Assembly (NCBI GenBank): GCA_003254885.1
Contig: QANT01001080.1
Span: forward strand, 81,846 to 145,845
Origin: Purshia tridentata
Taxonomy: Eukaryota > Streptophyta > Magnoliopsida > Rosales > Rosaceae
DNA: 64,000 nucleotides
Direction: 5' to 3'
The notes under the pieces were generated by a model. The model worked only from the letters and a program-made list of their open reading frames with translations, was not told where the DNA came from and made no database searches. Positions within the stretch are counted from its first letter, which is position 1; every line of letters starts with the position of its first letter. Shown here in pieces: positions 48,456-60,421 of the stretch. Both the position numbers and the translations under genes were made by a program.

Positions 48456-51400
48456 ATAGCACAATTGGTCCAATTTGGTTAAAGTCGCACCAAAACGTGC
48501 TCGGTTGACAAGAAACACATGAAGAACGACTTTCTCATGTTCGGATTAGCGTTCTAGCCCAAATGAACAAATTTAGGTGTTAAGAATGCACGAATACATC
48601 ATTTCAGTGCACATTGAGTCAAATTTGGCTAACGTTGCAACAAAATGTGCTCGGTTGGCAAGAAACACATAGGGAACTTTCTCATGCTTAGATTAGCGTT
48701 CTAGCCTTAAAGAAGCACATTTCGTGATAGGATAGAACAAAAATGTCTTTTTGGTGTAAACTCAGTCTAACTTGGTCCAAATTGCACCAAAACTTGCCTG
48801 GTTGGGAAGAAAGAGATGAGGAAGCACTTTCTAATGTCTCGATTAGTGTGATAGCCCTCACGAACCACTTTAGATGTTAAAAATGAATGAAAAAGTCATT
48901 TCGGTGCACACTCGGTAAAATTTGGTTCCAGTTACACCAAAATGTTATCAGTTGGCAAGAAAGACACGGGGAAGCACTTTCTCATGCTTGGATTAGCATC
49001 TTAGCCCTAAAGCAGCACATTTCGTGTTTAAAATTAACGACAACATTGTTCCGGTGCACACTCAGTCCAGTTCGTGCAATTTCCACCAAAACGTGCCCGG
49101 TTGGCAAGAAAGATATGGGAAGCACTTTCTCATGCTTGGATAGCGTTCTAGCTCTCAAGAAGCACTTTTTTTGTTAAGAACGCACGAAAACATCATTTTG
49201 GTGCATACTCAATCAAATTTCGTTTCAATTGCACCAAAACGTGCACGGTTGGCAATAAAGACATGAGGAAGCACTTTCTCTTGTTTGGATTAGCATTCTA
49301 GCCCAAATGAACCACTTTAGGTGTTAAGAATGCATAGAACGTCATTTCAATGCACACTGCATATAATTTAGTTAAAGTAGCACCAAAACGTGCTCGGTTG
49401 GCAAGAAGCACGTTCTCATGCTTGGATTAAAGTTCTAGCCCTCAAGAAGCACGTTTCGTGTTAAGAAAAAACATCATTTCGGTGCATACTCGGTCCAAAT
49501 TCGTCCAAATTGCACAAAAATTGCTTGGCTGGCAAGAAAGACATGAGGAAGTATTTTCTCATGTCTCGATATTAGTGTGCTAACCTGCAGAACCACTTTA
49601 GGTCTTAAGAATGCATGTAAACGTCATTTCGGTGCACACTAAGTCCAATTTGAATTAAGTTACACCAAAACGTTCCCGGTGGGCAATAAAAACATGGGGA
49701 AGCACTTTCTCATGTCTCAATTAGCGTTCAAGCCTTAAAGAACCACTTTAGGTGCTAGGAATGCACGAATATGTCATTTTGGTGCACATTTAGTCCAATT
49801 TGGTTAAAGTTGCACCAAAACATGCTCGGTTGACAAGAAACACATGGGGAACCACTTTCTCATGTTTGGATTAGAGTTCCAACCCAAATGAACTACTTTA
49901 GGTGTTAAGAATACACGAATACGTCATTTCAGTGAACATTGAGTCAAATTTGGCTAACGTTGTAACAAAACGTGCTCGGTTGGCAAGAGAGACATAGGGA
50001 TGCACTTTCTCATGCTTGGATTAGNCATGCTTGGATAGCGTTCTAGCTCTCAAGAAGCACATTTTTTTGTTAAGAACGCACGAAAACATCATTTCGGTGC
50101 ATACTCAATCAAATTTCGTTTCAATTGCACCAAAACGTGCACCGTTGGCAATAAAGACATGAGGAAGCACTTTTTCTTGTTTGGATTAGCATTCTAGCCC
50201 AAATGAACCACTTTAAGTGTTAAGAATGCATAAAACGTCATTTCAATGCACACTGCATATAATTTAGTTAAAGTAGCACCAAAACGTGCTCAGTTGGCAA
50301 GAAGCACGTTCTCATGCTTGGATTAAAGTTCTAACCCTCAAGAAGCACATTTCGTGTTAAGAAAAAACATCATTTCGGTGCATACTCGGTCCAAATTCGT
50401 CCAAATTGCACAAAAATTGCTTGGCTGGCAAGAAAGACATGAGGAAGTATTTTCTCATGTCTCGATATTAGTGTGCTAACCTGCAGAACCACTTTAGGTC
50501 TTAAGAATGCATGTAAACGTCATTTCGGTGCACACTAAGTCCAATTTGAATTAAGTTACACCAAAACGTTCCCGGTGGGCAATAAAAACATGGGGAAGCA
50601 CTTTCTCATGTCTCAATTAGCGTTCAAGCCTTAAAGAACCACTTTAGGTGCTAGGAATGCACGAATATGTCATTTTGGTGCACATTTAGTCCAATTTGGT
50701 TAAAGTTGCACCAAAACATGCTCGGTTGACAAGAAACACATGGGGAACCACTTTCTCATGTTTGGATTAGAGTTCCAACCCAAATGAACTACTTTAGGTG
50801 TTAAGAATACACGAATACGTCATTTCAGTGAAGATTGAGTCAAATTTGGCTATCTTTGTAACAAAACGTGCTCGGTTGGCAAGAGAGACATAGGGATGCA
50901 CTTTCTCATGCTTGGATTAGCGTTTTAGCCTTAAAGAAGCACCTTTCGTGTTCGGATAGAGTAAAAATGTCTTTTCGTGCATACTCAGTCTAACTTTGTC
51001 CAAATTGCACCGAAACGTGCCTGGTTGGCAAGAAACAGATGAGGAAGCACTCTCGAATGTCTCGATTAGTGTGCTAGCCCTCAGGAACCAATTTAGGTGT
51101 TAAGAATGAAAGAAAACATCATTTCAGTCTTGCATTAGCATCCTGGCCCTAAAGAAGCACATTTCTTGTTTAGAAGTAACAAAAACATCATTTTGGTGCA
51201 TACTAGGTCCAATTTTTGTGCAATTTCCACCAAAACGTGCTCGGTTGGCAAGAAAGATATAGGGAAGTACTTTCTCATGCTTGGATAGCAGTCTAGCCCT
51301 CAAGAAGCACATTTTTTTGTTAAGAACGCACAAAAACATCATTTTAGTGCATACTTAATCTAATTTCATTTCAATTGCACCAAAATGTGCTCAGTTGGCA

Positions 51401-51627
51401 ATAAAGACATTAGGAAGCACTTTCTCTTATTCGGATTAGCGTTCTAGCCCAAATGAACCACTTTAGGTGTTAAGAATGCATGGAACGTCATTTCGGTGGA
51501 CACTGTTACAATTTAGTTAAAGTTGCACCAAAACGTGCTAAGTTGGCAAGAAGCGTGTTCTCATGCTTGGATTAATGTTCTAGCCCTCAAAAAGCACATT
51601 TCGTGTTAAGAAAGAACTAAAATGTCA
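48456..51627. repeat. Satellite array, monomer about 149 bp (left block)
   Basis: About 21 monomers. The phrase TCATTTCGGTGCACACT or a variant recurs near 48600, 48751, 48900, 49049, 49197, 49345, 49478, 49628, 49776 and 49928 (mostly 148-152 bp apart). Each unit also has CACCAAAACGTGCTCGGTTG, GCACTTTCTCATG and GATTAGCGTTCTAGCC in order. Two subtypes alternate loosely: one with CAAATGAACCACTTTAGGTG, the other with AAGAAGCACATTTCGTG. No coding potential. Confidence 0.93.
49131..50919. repeat. 894-bp direct duplication within the satellite, split by an N at 50025
   Basis: 49131-50024 and 50026-50919 are nearly identical over six monomers, with scattered single-base differences, whereas neighbouring monomers are far more diverged. 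An N at 50025 separates them. It is either a recent higher-order repeat or an unmerged contig or haplotype overlap. Confidence 0.88.
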
Positions 51628-51826
51628 TTTTTTTTTTTATTTGGTAAATAAATGAATCAATAAAAAGAGAAACGGGACTACAAAATACAAGGGGCACACC
51701 CTGGGCAAAACACACACTACCTCAACAGCAAGGCGCTAAGAAACGAAAGGCCAAAACAAGCCCAAGCAAACAACCAAAACAACCCAAAATCCCCAACACG
51801 AGGACCGGAGAACTACACTAAGACCA

Positions 51827-54800
51827 CTACTCTCCCAACATCCGCTCCCTCAGAATAGGGTACACTATGGAGGAGATAGAGGAAAGCCAACAGCTAATTG
51901 AGTTCATTATCGTCATCAACAAGGAAGATGGAAGCATTGCTTCCTCTTTGAATATGCGATTATTTCTTCCTCCCCAAATAGAGTAAACAGACGCTGCAAG
52001 ACATAACTTCTTGATAATTGTCATTATGTTCTTCCTTTCCAAGTAGAAGTAGCCCTACCCACCAAGTTAGACCAAGAGATAATCGAACCCAGAACACCAC
52101 ACTTGGACATCAATCCCGTCTGTATCACACTGCTGAAAGGGCAATCAAAGAAAAGATGGGCATGTGTTTCCACCTCCCTTTTGCATAACACACAAGTTGT
52201 ATCAACACTAGGGTTGTATACATGGATACGATCAGCTGTAGCAAGCCTCTCCCAGATAGCAAGCCAATCAATGAAGCTTATTGGAGGGATATTGTTGCTG
52301 AACCAAACTAGCTTGAACCAAAGGACCTTTGGGGACAAGCCTATCAAGCTCTCCTAAGTAAAGGAGGATGGCAGCCATACAATAGTGTCTTCCCTATCAT
52401 TATTAGGGCTGTAAAAAAGCTTATTGGAGGGATATTGTTGCTGAACCAAACCAGCTTGAACCAAAGGACCTTTGGGGACAAGCCTATCAAGCTCTCCGAA
52501 GTAAAGGAGGCTGTGTAGCCGCTAAAGGAGGATGGTAGCCATAAAATAGTGTCTTCCCTATCATTATTAGGGCTGTAAAGAGGCATAAGTTGCTTAATTT
52601 CCAATAAGTCAGGGGAATTACTAACCAACCAGTCCCACATATTTTTGGACGCAATTGTACTCACCATAGCATTCGCTTGAAGGTCTGAATCATAAATTAC
52701 CCTCTCACCCCAAACCGAAGTGATAGGACCCCTAGGATGCCAATTGTCAAACCATAATGCCGTTCTAGCACCATTCCCAATCTTGTGGAGGATAAGAGGC
52801 CGGGCCAACGGGCAAAGCTTGAGGATCTTCCTCCAATTCCACGAGCAAATTTGGGGGGGTTTAACCTCCCAAATGTTCTTCCCCTTAAGGTGATACATAT
52901 GAATCCACCTAGTCCAAATAATGTCCGCTTCATTGATATATTGCCACAAATGTCGCATCATTAAGGCTTTATTTCAAATGGGTAGCGCTTTAATGCCTAA
53001 GCCTCCCTCATTTTTAGGTTTACAAACACATGCCAAGCCACCTTGGAACCATGGGAATTGGCATCTGACCCAGTCCAAAGGAAGGAGCGGATTTTTCGCT
53101 CAATGTTGAGGAGAACTCTCTTTGGGAGCATGATATGACTAGCCCAAAAAGTATGCATACTAGAGAGCACTGAAATGATGAGTTGGAGCCTCCTAGCATA
53201 GGAGAGAAACTTGTTGCGCCAAGAATTGATCAAGCCAGCCACATTGTCAACAAGCTTCATGCTATCTCTAATCCGAAGCTTAATGGAGATAATAGGGATG
53301 CCAAGGTACCTAATTAGGAGGGTTCCCACTTTGAAATCAATGCAATTCACAAGGAGGCGTTGCATAGTTGGAGGGACACCCAAAAAGAAAAGCTCACTCT
53401 TTAGGGAATTAGCCTTAAGGTCCAAGAGCTTATAAAAGTCATCCAAAGCCTCCTTAAGGGTGTTAATCGAAGAAAGATCACCTCAGTAAAGCATAATGAG
53501 GTCATCCGCAAAACACAAGTGAGTCAACTTCACCTTATCACACTTCCAATGGTACTTGAAATGATTGTTGTGGCTAACTTTGAGGGCAATAATCTAAGTC
53601 AACATCTCCATGGCAATGACAAAGAGATAAGGAGACATTGGGTCACCTTGACGAATACCCCGGGTACTGGGGAAAAACCCAGCTAACTCCTCATTCACAC
53701 AAATAAAGAATCTAGGAGTGGTAATGCAAGCTTGAATCCATTGAATCATAACATTGGGGAACTTGAGGGCAGCAAGGGTTTGGATAATGAAGCTCCAATC
53801 CACCATATCATAGGCCTTCATAATATCCACTTCAAGGGCACATCGGGGGCCTTACTAACCTTGTGGTAATCCCAGAGAAGTTCTTGCACCAAGAGGATGT
53901 TATCACCAATCCTACGACCTACCACAAAGGCCGTTTGATTAGGGCTAATAATAAAGGGCAGCACCCCTTTAATTCGGTTGGCAATCACTTTGGATATCAC
54001 CTTGTAGATAGTATTGCAGCAAGAAATAGGCCGAAAGTCACCTAACTTTGAGGCATTGGGCACCTTAGGGATAAGGGTGACCAAAGTTGCATTGCTTTCT
54101 CTATGGAGCTGCCCGGTGGAGAAGAATTCCTTAATTGCCGCCGTAACATCCGCTCCAATAATGTGCCAAGTGGAGTGGTAAAAGTGAGCATTAAAGCCAT
54201 CGGGTCCGGGAGCCTTATTAGGGTTCATGAAGAAGCAAGCCGCTTTTATCTCCTCGGCGATAACTTGGTGGCCAAGAGAATTGGCTTGAATATCCGAGAA
54301 AGTCTTGGAGATCATTCCCTCTAATAAAAGAGCCGCTACCCCTATCCAAATTGCATGGAGCATGCCAAAGATTTTTATAGAAAGTCACCACCTCCTCTTT
54401 AATATTGTCACTCCCTTCCACAACTGTGCCATCCTCCCTAGAAATAGAGGTGATTTTGTTCATATTTCTCCTACCCAAAGTGGACTTGAAGAAGAACAGA
54501 GTTCCTATCCCCTTCCTTTAACCAACAAATATAGGACTTTTGCTTATTGAACAGCTCCTCCTCCTTAAGAGCCTTAACATACTCCCTAACCAACCCCCTT
54601 TCCAGTTCCCTTAGGGCAATATCACAAGGGTTAGCTTCCAAACCTTTTTGGCAAACCGTGAGTTGGTGTTTAGCAACAATAGTGTTATGGGACACATTCC
54701 CCACCCTCACTTATTAATCTTCTTAAGCTCTTATTTGATCAACTTGAGCTTCTTGGAGACTTGGAATTGATAGGATCCTTCCATGGTAGTGCCCCAACAC

Positions 54801-55594
54801 CGGGCAACAAGGGGAAGGAAGTCCTCCCTTTTAGTCTTAAAGTTGAAGAACTTAAAAGGACACATCCTAACCTTGAGTGAAATCCCTAAATTAACCATGC
54901 AAGGGCAATGATCCGAGATCCCTGGAGTGGGGAAATCAGCCCCCGAATTGCCAAACTTTGTGAACCAAGCATCATTGACCATGAATCTACCCAACTTCTT
55001 AGAAACACACCCTGAAGTAGGCCTTTTATCACTTCAAGTACCAAGAGCCCCTATAAACCGAAGATCATCAATTTCAATGTCATCAAGACACTTGTGAAAA
55101 TCCACCATGGCACTAGTGTTTCTATTAGAACCCCCCACAATCTCAAAGGAAGATTGGACCACATTGTAGTCCCCCAAAATAACCCACGGCTGATTAGAGA
55201 CACGTGAATTGGTATGCTTCAAATCACTCCACAAGCCCTTCTGAGTAGCCTCATCATTTGTGCCATAAACAAAAGAAGCAAAGAACTCAACCTAGCAATC
55301 ACTATGAGTAACCCTAAAGTTGATCACTTGGTCCGATTCATTCAACTTCACAAGGCTAAAAACACTAGGGTTTCAAGCAACCCAAATCCTACCACACTCA
55401 CTAGAACCATAGTTATCCTCCACAATCCAATTCGGAAAAAGAGAGTTAGAAACGGATACCTTATTACACTTGCGCACCCTTGTCTCCATAGTGCCAATAA
55501 GATCAACATGGTTATCAAACACAAAATTCCTCAAATTAGCTTGCTTAGAGAGGGCATTAAGACCCCTAATGTTCCAACAAACTACCTTGATCAT
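51827..55594 (-). pseudogene. LINE ORF2: endonuclease, reverse transcriptase, zf-RVT
   Basis: Starts MIKVVCWNIRGLNALSKQ at 55594. The apurinic-type endonuclease keeps VILGDYN (near 55170) and GISDHCPC (near 54910). The reverse transcriptase keeps LIPKVPNASKLGDFRPISCC (near 54030), GIRQGDPMSPYLF (near 53640) and the FADD active site at 53501-53512, followed four codons on by a stop. A zinc-finger CVLCKREVETHAHLFFDC lies near 52170. The frame is broken at several points and carries an internal duplication at 52274-52580. In active elements this protein nicks target DNA and primes reverse transcription from the nick. Confidence 0.9.
52274..52580. repeat. 143-bp tandem duplication inside LINE ORF2
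   Basis: The block that starts AAGCTTATTGGAGGGATATT at 52274 recurs at 52417 with a few changes and an extra insertion of about 20 bp. It duplicates the coding region just before the zinc-finger part and disrupts the frame. Confidence 0.85.
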
Positions 55595-57730
55595 TGAGGA
55601 GGCTTAGAGGATGCGCTCGGGCTAGGGATGCCCAACTTATGCATTTTCTTCCTCAACTTCTTCTTGGACTTGTTACTTGAAGATGCCCCCTCCCCAATCG
55701 GAATACCATCAATATTCTTGCCATGAATCTTGCTCAGCCAAAGAGACTTGTCGAGGGAAGCCGTGCTCGATTCAACATCACTAGTTGTGTCCCCCTCCAC
55801 CTCAAGATCATTAGAGGGATTAAAAGAGGTGATCATAGGGGCTGGAGAAGGAGGATCATTCTCCAATTAGATTGCACAAGAGGTGTTAGCAGTCTTAAAA
55901 TTGCGGACAGCCCTATCACCTCAACCAGATTAATAATAGTACACCATCCACCTTTCCATTTTTCACCCTTTTGGGGGCCATTTCCAACACTTTTTTCTTC
56001 ACTTTTATCATCCATACTACCCATTCAGGGCTAACTTTCCTTAGTTTGGGCAGCAACATCACTAGTGACCTTCTTAACCCACACCAAAGGCTTGTGTGTA
56101 GAAGACCAGCTCCCAATAATATGCCTAAAGGATTTGCATAAAGTACACACCATAGGCTTCCATTGGTAGTCCACCTAGATCTCCACCAGCTTGGGAGAGG
56201 GGGTGGGGGGAGGGGGAGGGGGTACCAACATCCTCACTATTCAAGAGAAGATCAAAGGAATCGATTAACTCATTCGAAGCATCTACCTCCACACAAACCC
56301 TAGCATAAGAAATCCTCTTGTGATTTTCGATTAGACTATCCGCATATAGAGTCTTTCCCACTGCACTAGCTATATAGCTTGGCCCTTTAGCCGTCCAAAA
56401 CTCATGTGGGACATTGTGGAACCTAGCCCAAATCAGTATCCTAGAGTGGGATTCCTTGGTGAGGATGAGACCTTGCTACCACTTTTTTAAAAACAAAGGC
56501 TTACCTACAAATAGCCATGGTCCATCCTGTAAAATTGTTGTGCAAGCATCAGCCACACAAAACTTGAAGAAGAAAAAACAACTATCAATGGCCAACACCT
56601 CAACCAGCCCCTTGTTGCCCCATACCCTCATTGCAATGGACTTAACCGCTGTGAATGGTAGCTTCTTCTCCATCATATAGCCAACTAAGCAATTCTCCCA
56701 TTGCTTGCATCCTTCAGCTGCCATTTGGGGTGGTGGAGACACCACTCTCCGGTTCCTTTCCATTAATGGTTGGTGATACATGAGCTTCATGGGAGCATGT
56801 GGAAGGCTCTTAGCCCCACTAACAGCAAGGGAATAATTTTTTGGTTTGGGTAGAACAGTTTGGGTGCTGGTAGACGAGGGTACATTTTGGGTCCTGGTAG
56901 AGGGGGTACAGTTTGGAGGGGATGGGAATTCTACTCACTTTTTGAATTTGGGGGATCAGATGGAGAAATGGACAAAGGGGAAGAAAGGGATGCTTCCTTA
57001 AACAATGCAAGGGTGTCCTCATGTCCCTTACCCAAAAGCATGGACTAACCATTTTGGGGGCTACATGGCAGAGTACCATTGGGAGTGCAACCTGCCAAAA
57101 AGGCATGTCTCATCAGCTTTGGCTGCTCCTGACCCATGTGAGGCAAAGAAGGCTTTCCAACATGCATTAGTCCTAAGCAGCTGGCTGGTTCAGTACCCAA
57201 GGGATGCATGCAATCTGATGGGTTTGACTTCCCAACTTGCTCCAACAAGCTATTATCCAAGAGGCTATTACCTGATGGGGAGCAACTTGAGCAAACTGGA
57301 CATTTGGAAACTCACCATGAACAGCCACAACTTGGTTGCACAAGTCAGCCATGGAAATGGTACAAACAAGCTCAGCAAAAGTGTTAGAGGAAGGTTTGGA
57401 GGGTGAGGGGGGGTTATGGTAGGGTGAGAAATGATAAAAGACGCTAAGGAAGGTTGCAATGGGAGCTGTGGAGTGGATTTGGGCCTGGAATTAGAGGTTG
57501 CGGTGGGGGGCAACAATGGACCATTTTAGGTATAAAGGAGGTAGAGGGCGGTGTTTGGCAAGATGGAGGGGGGGAAGGGGGCAAAATAGAGCCTAAGGAA
57601 GTCTGGGGGCTGGTCACTTGCAAGGTAGGAGAAGTGGGGGTTGAGTTTGCTGTAAAGGGCAGCAAAGGGGTGTTGGGGGTGGTCAAGGAGGTGGGGGAAG
57701 GTTTGTGGCTAGGTGGGGAAGCATATTAGA
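55591..57730 (-). pseudogene. LINE ORF1, RNA-binding protein
   Basis: The N-terminal part is Pro/Ser/Thr-rich (57270-57690, for example ILPPSPPPSCQTPPSTSF). Next is a DUF4283-like RRM domain at 56476-56720 (WENCLVGYMMEKKLPF, VKSIAMRVWGNKGLVEVL, DGPWLFVGKPLFLKKW), then a SIGKTLYADSL ... RISYARVCVEVDA domain (56240-56370) and a degraded CCHC (CTLCKSFRHIIGSW) near 56110. The C-terminal basic tail ends at a TGA overlapping the ORF2 start as ATGA (55591-55594). Broken by frameshifts. In L1 elements this protein coats the RNA. Confidence 0.82.
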
Positions 57731-57866
57731 GGCTAAATGTGGCTAAGAACTGATCGGAATCATTGTTTAGGGGTAGAAAGATGGAGTTGTGGTAGGGGGC
57801 AGCAAGGAGGATTCTAAAGAGAAGGAGGAGCATCTCCCTCTAGAAATCAGCTTTTCCTAACTAAAA

Positions 57867-58650
57867 CGAAAAAAAATATCATCATTTCGGTGCATATTCA
57901 GTCTACTTTCGTCTAAATTGCATCAAAACGTGCTCGGTTGGCAAGAAAGACATGAGGAAACACCTTCTTATGTCTCAATTAGCGTGCTAGTCCCTAAAGA
58001 ACAACTTTAGGCATTAAGAATACATGAAAACATCCATGCGGTGCATACTCAGTCCAAATTTATCCAAATTGCACTAAAACTTTCTTGGTTGGCAAGAAAG
58101 ACATGAGGAAGCACTTTCTCATGTCTTAATATTAGTGTGCTAACCCTAAAGAATCACTTTAGGTTTCAAGAATGCACGAAAACTTCATTTCAGTGCACAT
58201 TGAGTCCAGTTTGATTAAAGTTACACCAAAACGTTCTCGGTTGGCNTTACACCAAAACGTTCCCGGTTGGCAAGAAAGACATGGGGAAGCACTTTCTCAT
58301 GTCTCGATTAGCGTTCAAGCCCTAAAGAACCACTTTATGCACTAAGAAAGCACAAATACGTCATTTTGGTGCACACTTAGTCCAATTTGGTTAAAGTTGC
58401 ACCAAAACGTGCTCGGTTGACAAGAAACACATGGGGATCCACTTTCTCATGTTCGGATTAGCATTCTAGCCCAAATGAACTACTTTAGGTGTTACGAATG
58501 CACGAATACATCATTTCAGTGCACATTGAGTCAAATTTGGCTAATGTTGTAATAAAACATGCTAGGTTGGCAAGAAAGACATAGGGATACACTTTCACAT
58601 GCTTAGATTAGCGTTCTAGCCTTAAAGAAGCACATTTCGTGTTAGGATAG
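57867..58650. repeat. Satellite array, right block
   Basis: About five more 149-bp monomers of the same family, interrupted on the left by the LINE and on the right by a gypsy LTR. An N at 58246 lies between two near-identical 25-bp copies (58221-58245 and 58247-58271). Confidence 0.92.
58246..58246. other. Single N (assembly join)
   Basis: TTACACCAAAACGTTC followed by T or C and CGGTTGGC occurs on both sides of the N, as expected for overlapping contig ends placed side by side. Confidence 0.75.
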
Positions 58651-60397
58651 TGTTGAGTGTGCATTTGTGCTTGTTTTTATATGCTAATTCCCTAACCTAG
58701 AGTGCTAGAACTTGGCCTTTTTGTGTTTTTGCTTTGTTTGTGTAATTTGTAGGTCAAATGAAGCAATTATAAAGAAATTGGACAATTCCTGATCACAGAA
58801 GGGAAACTGAAGAAATCCTGATGGAACTAGGAAAATTGAGATCCTACTCAAACAAGGAATCCTAGTCAAACTAGGAAAACCATCAATGTCCAAGGCCGGA
58901 AATGATAAATCCTAGTTAAACTAGGAAATCCTAACCTTAGTTGGACTAGGAAAGGTAACCCCTAGTTGGACTAGAAAAGGGAAATCCTAGTTGGACTCAA
59001 AATACCTAATCCTAGTTGGACTAGGAAAAGTGAAACCCTAGTTGGAGAAAGTTTCCTAGTGGGACCAAGAAATGTATGGTCAAAGTCAAAGGGTTTTAGA
59101 AGCTTCCACAAGTCAATGGGCTCGAGTCAATATCACATGAAGACATGGGCTAAGGAGGCATGCGCATGGACCAAGGGAAAGCCCACATGCAAGCAAGGGG
59201 GAGGCGCAAGCCACTTGGGCTTAAATGACACCCTTGTCGCAAGCCCATGTGGAGGAAACGCTAATTCTAATCCCTTAAGTGCCGCAAATCCTATCCTTGA
59301 GAGGCAAGGAAACCTTTCCTACTCACTCCTACATAAAGGACCCTCTACCTCATTATTTTACACACTGATTTTGAGGGAAACACATATTTTCCTAGAGTTG
59401 AGAATTTTAAGCAAGTTGAGAGAGGAAGAGCCGAGTAGATCGAGGAGGACAGAAGGCGTGACACCCCTACTACCCTACCTTTGCCACAAGCACCAAGGGG
59501 AAGCCCTAGCCTTGCCTCAAGTTCTTCAAGCCTTGCCATGACTTTCTTGTGGTTTCCTTCTTCCTCTTTCATGCTTTTTGTGTTGTTTTATTATTTTTAG
59601 GTTTAATTGAGATTTTGAATATGTATTATCAGTGTCTATTTAATTAAATCTTTTAATTTCATGTTCATGTCTTAGTCACTTTTATGCATTGTTAAGTTAA
59701 AGATGAAGCCTCTGTTAGTGTTCAATGTTTGAATTATGATTTCTGTAATTTATGATGATGGTACTTACATAAAATCCTATTATCTAATTAAATGGCACTA
59801 GTTGTAGAGTTTCTGAGATTGGCCACCTTAGGGATAAAGCATCTAGTGATTGTTATAAAATTGAATAAGCTCGAAAAGACGACAATTTTAGAAGTAATAA
59901 GTAGCCACTTAAGCAACGGTTGTGGTAATAGTATTCATAAGTTTGCATTGTGTACATTTGGTTGGAAAGATGGTCAATGTGTTTGACATCTTCAAGGAAC
60001 TTAATGACTCTTACATGAGTGATTGCCCTAGTTTATCTAGGAACATGCACGTTAACTTGCTATGGTAGGCCCGATAAGCTCTTAGTATATGCAGAAAAAG
60101 GGTATAACGCCAAAAGGAAATAGCCAAAGCTTTTGGTAGTCAAACTTTATATTCGTAGTCTTTTGAAATTACATGTCATCATATTAGTTACTCATTAATA
60201 ATTAGGTGGATTCTAATGCTTAACAATGCCACGAAAGTGTGTGTGTGTGTTAGAGTGTATATGCGTGTTTTGACCTAAATCTAAACCCCCATCTCATATG
60301 TGTGAGTTGTGAATAAGCTAAATTGGTTTGATGTATGTTTACCTATTCCATGTGGGATCAACCTCGTTATTTACATGTTTTGCTAAAACACTCAACA
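58651..60397 (+). mobile_element. 5' LTR of a plus-strand Ty3/gypsy element (family G2)
   Basis: Inverted ends TGTTGAGTG ... CACTCAACA, 1747 bp, followed six bases later by a tRNA-Asp type PBS, so this is a 5' LTR. GATAG just before it (58646-58650) is the likely target duplication; the partner lies outside the window. It is inserted in the satellite. The 160-residue frame at 59059-59541 is not conserved in the sister LTR and is probably chance. Confidence 0.87.
58850..59060. repeat. Minisatellite of TCCTAGTTGGACTAGGA-type units
   Basis: About seven degenerate units with a period of 25-30 bp around the near-palindrome CCTAGTTGGACTAGG. The sister LTR at 22815 has related but fewer units (22980-23230). 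Confidence 0.75.
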
Positions 60398-60403
60398 AGT
60401 TTT

Positions 60404-60421
60404 TGGTGCCGTTGCTGGGGA
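60404..60421 (+). other. Primer-binding site, tRNA-Asp type (diverged)
   Basis: TGGTGCCGTTGCTGGGGA, two changes from the standard TGGCGCCGTTGCCGGGGA, just after the LTR end. Confidence 0.85.

Larger units (their letters stand above)
51628..57866 (-). mobile_element. L1-type LINE inserted in the satellite, 6.2 kb, near full length
   Basis: On the minus strand it contains ORF1 (DUF4283-like and CCHC), ORF2 (endonuclease, reverse transcriptase, zinc-finger C-terminus) and a poly-A tail, seen as the T run at 51628-51638. Satellite sequence resumes on both sides. AACTAAAA occurs at the left flank (51615-51622) and at 57859-57866, and could be part of the target duplication. Several stops and frameshifts make it inactive. 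Confidence 0.9.

Noticed and set aside
48456-51627. CRISPR-like array of regular repeats
   Set aside because: Repeats are about 149 bp and contiguous, with no unique spacers, in plant nuclear DNA; this is a satellite.
59059-59541. 160-residue plus frame in the G2 LTR
   Set aside because: Not kept in the homologous LTR at 22815-27651 and shows no known motif.
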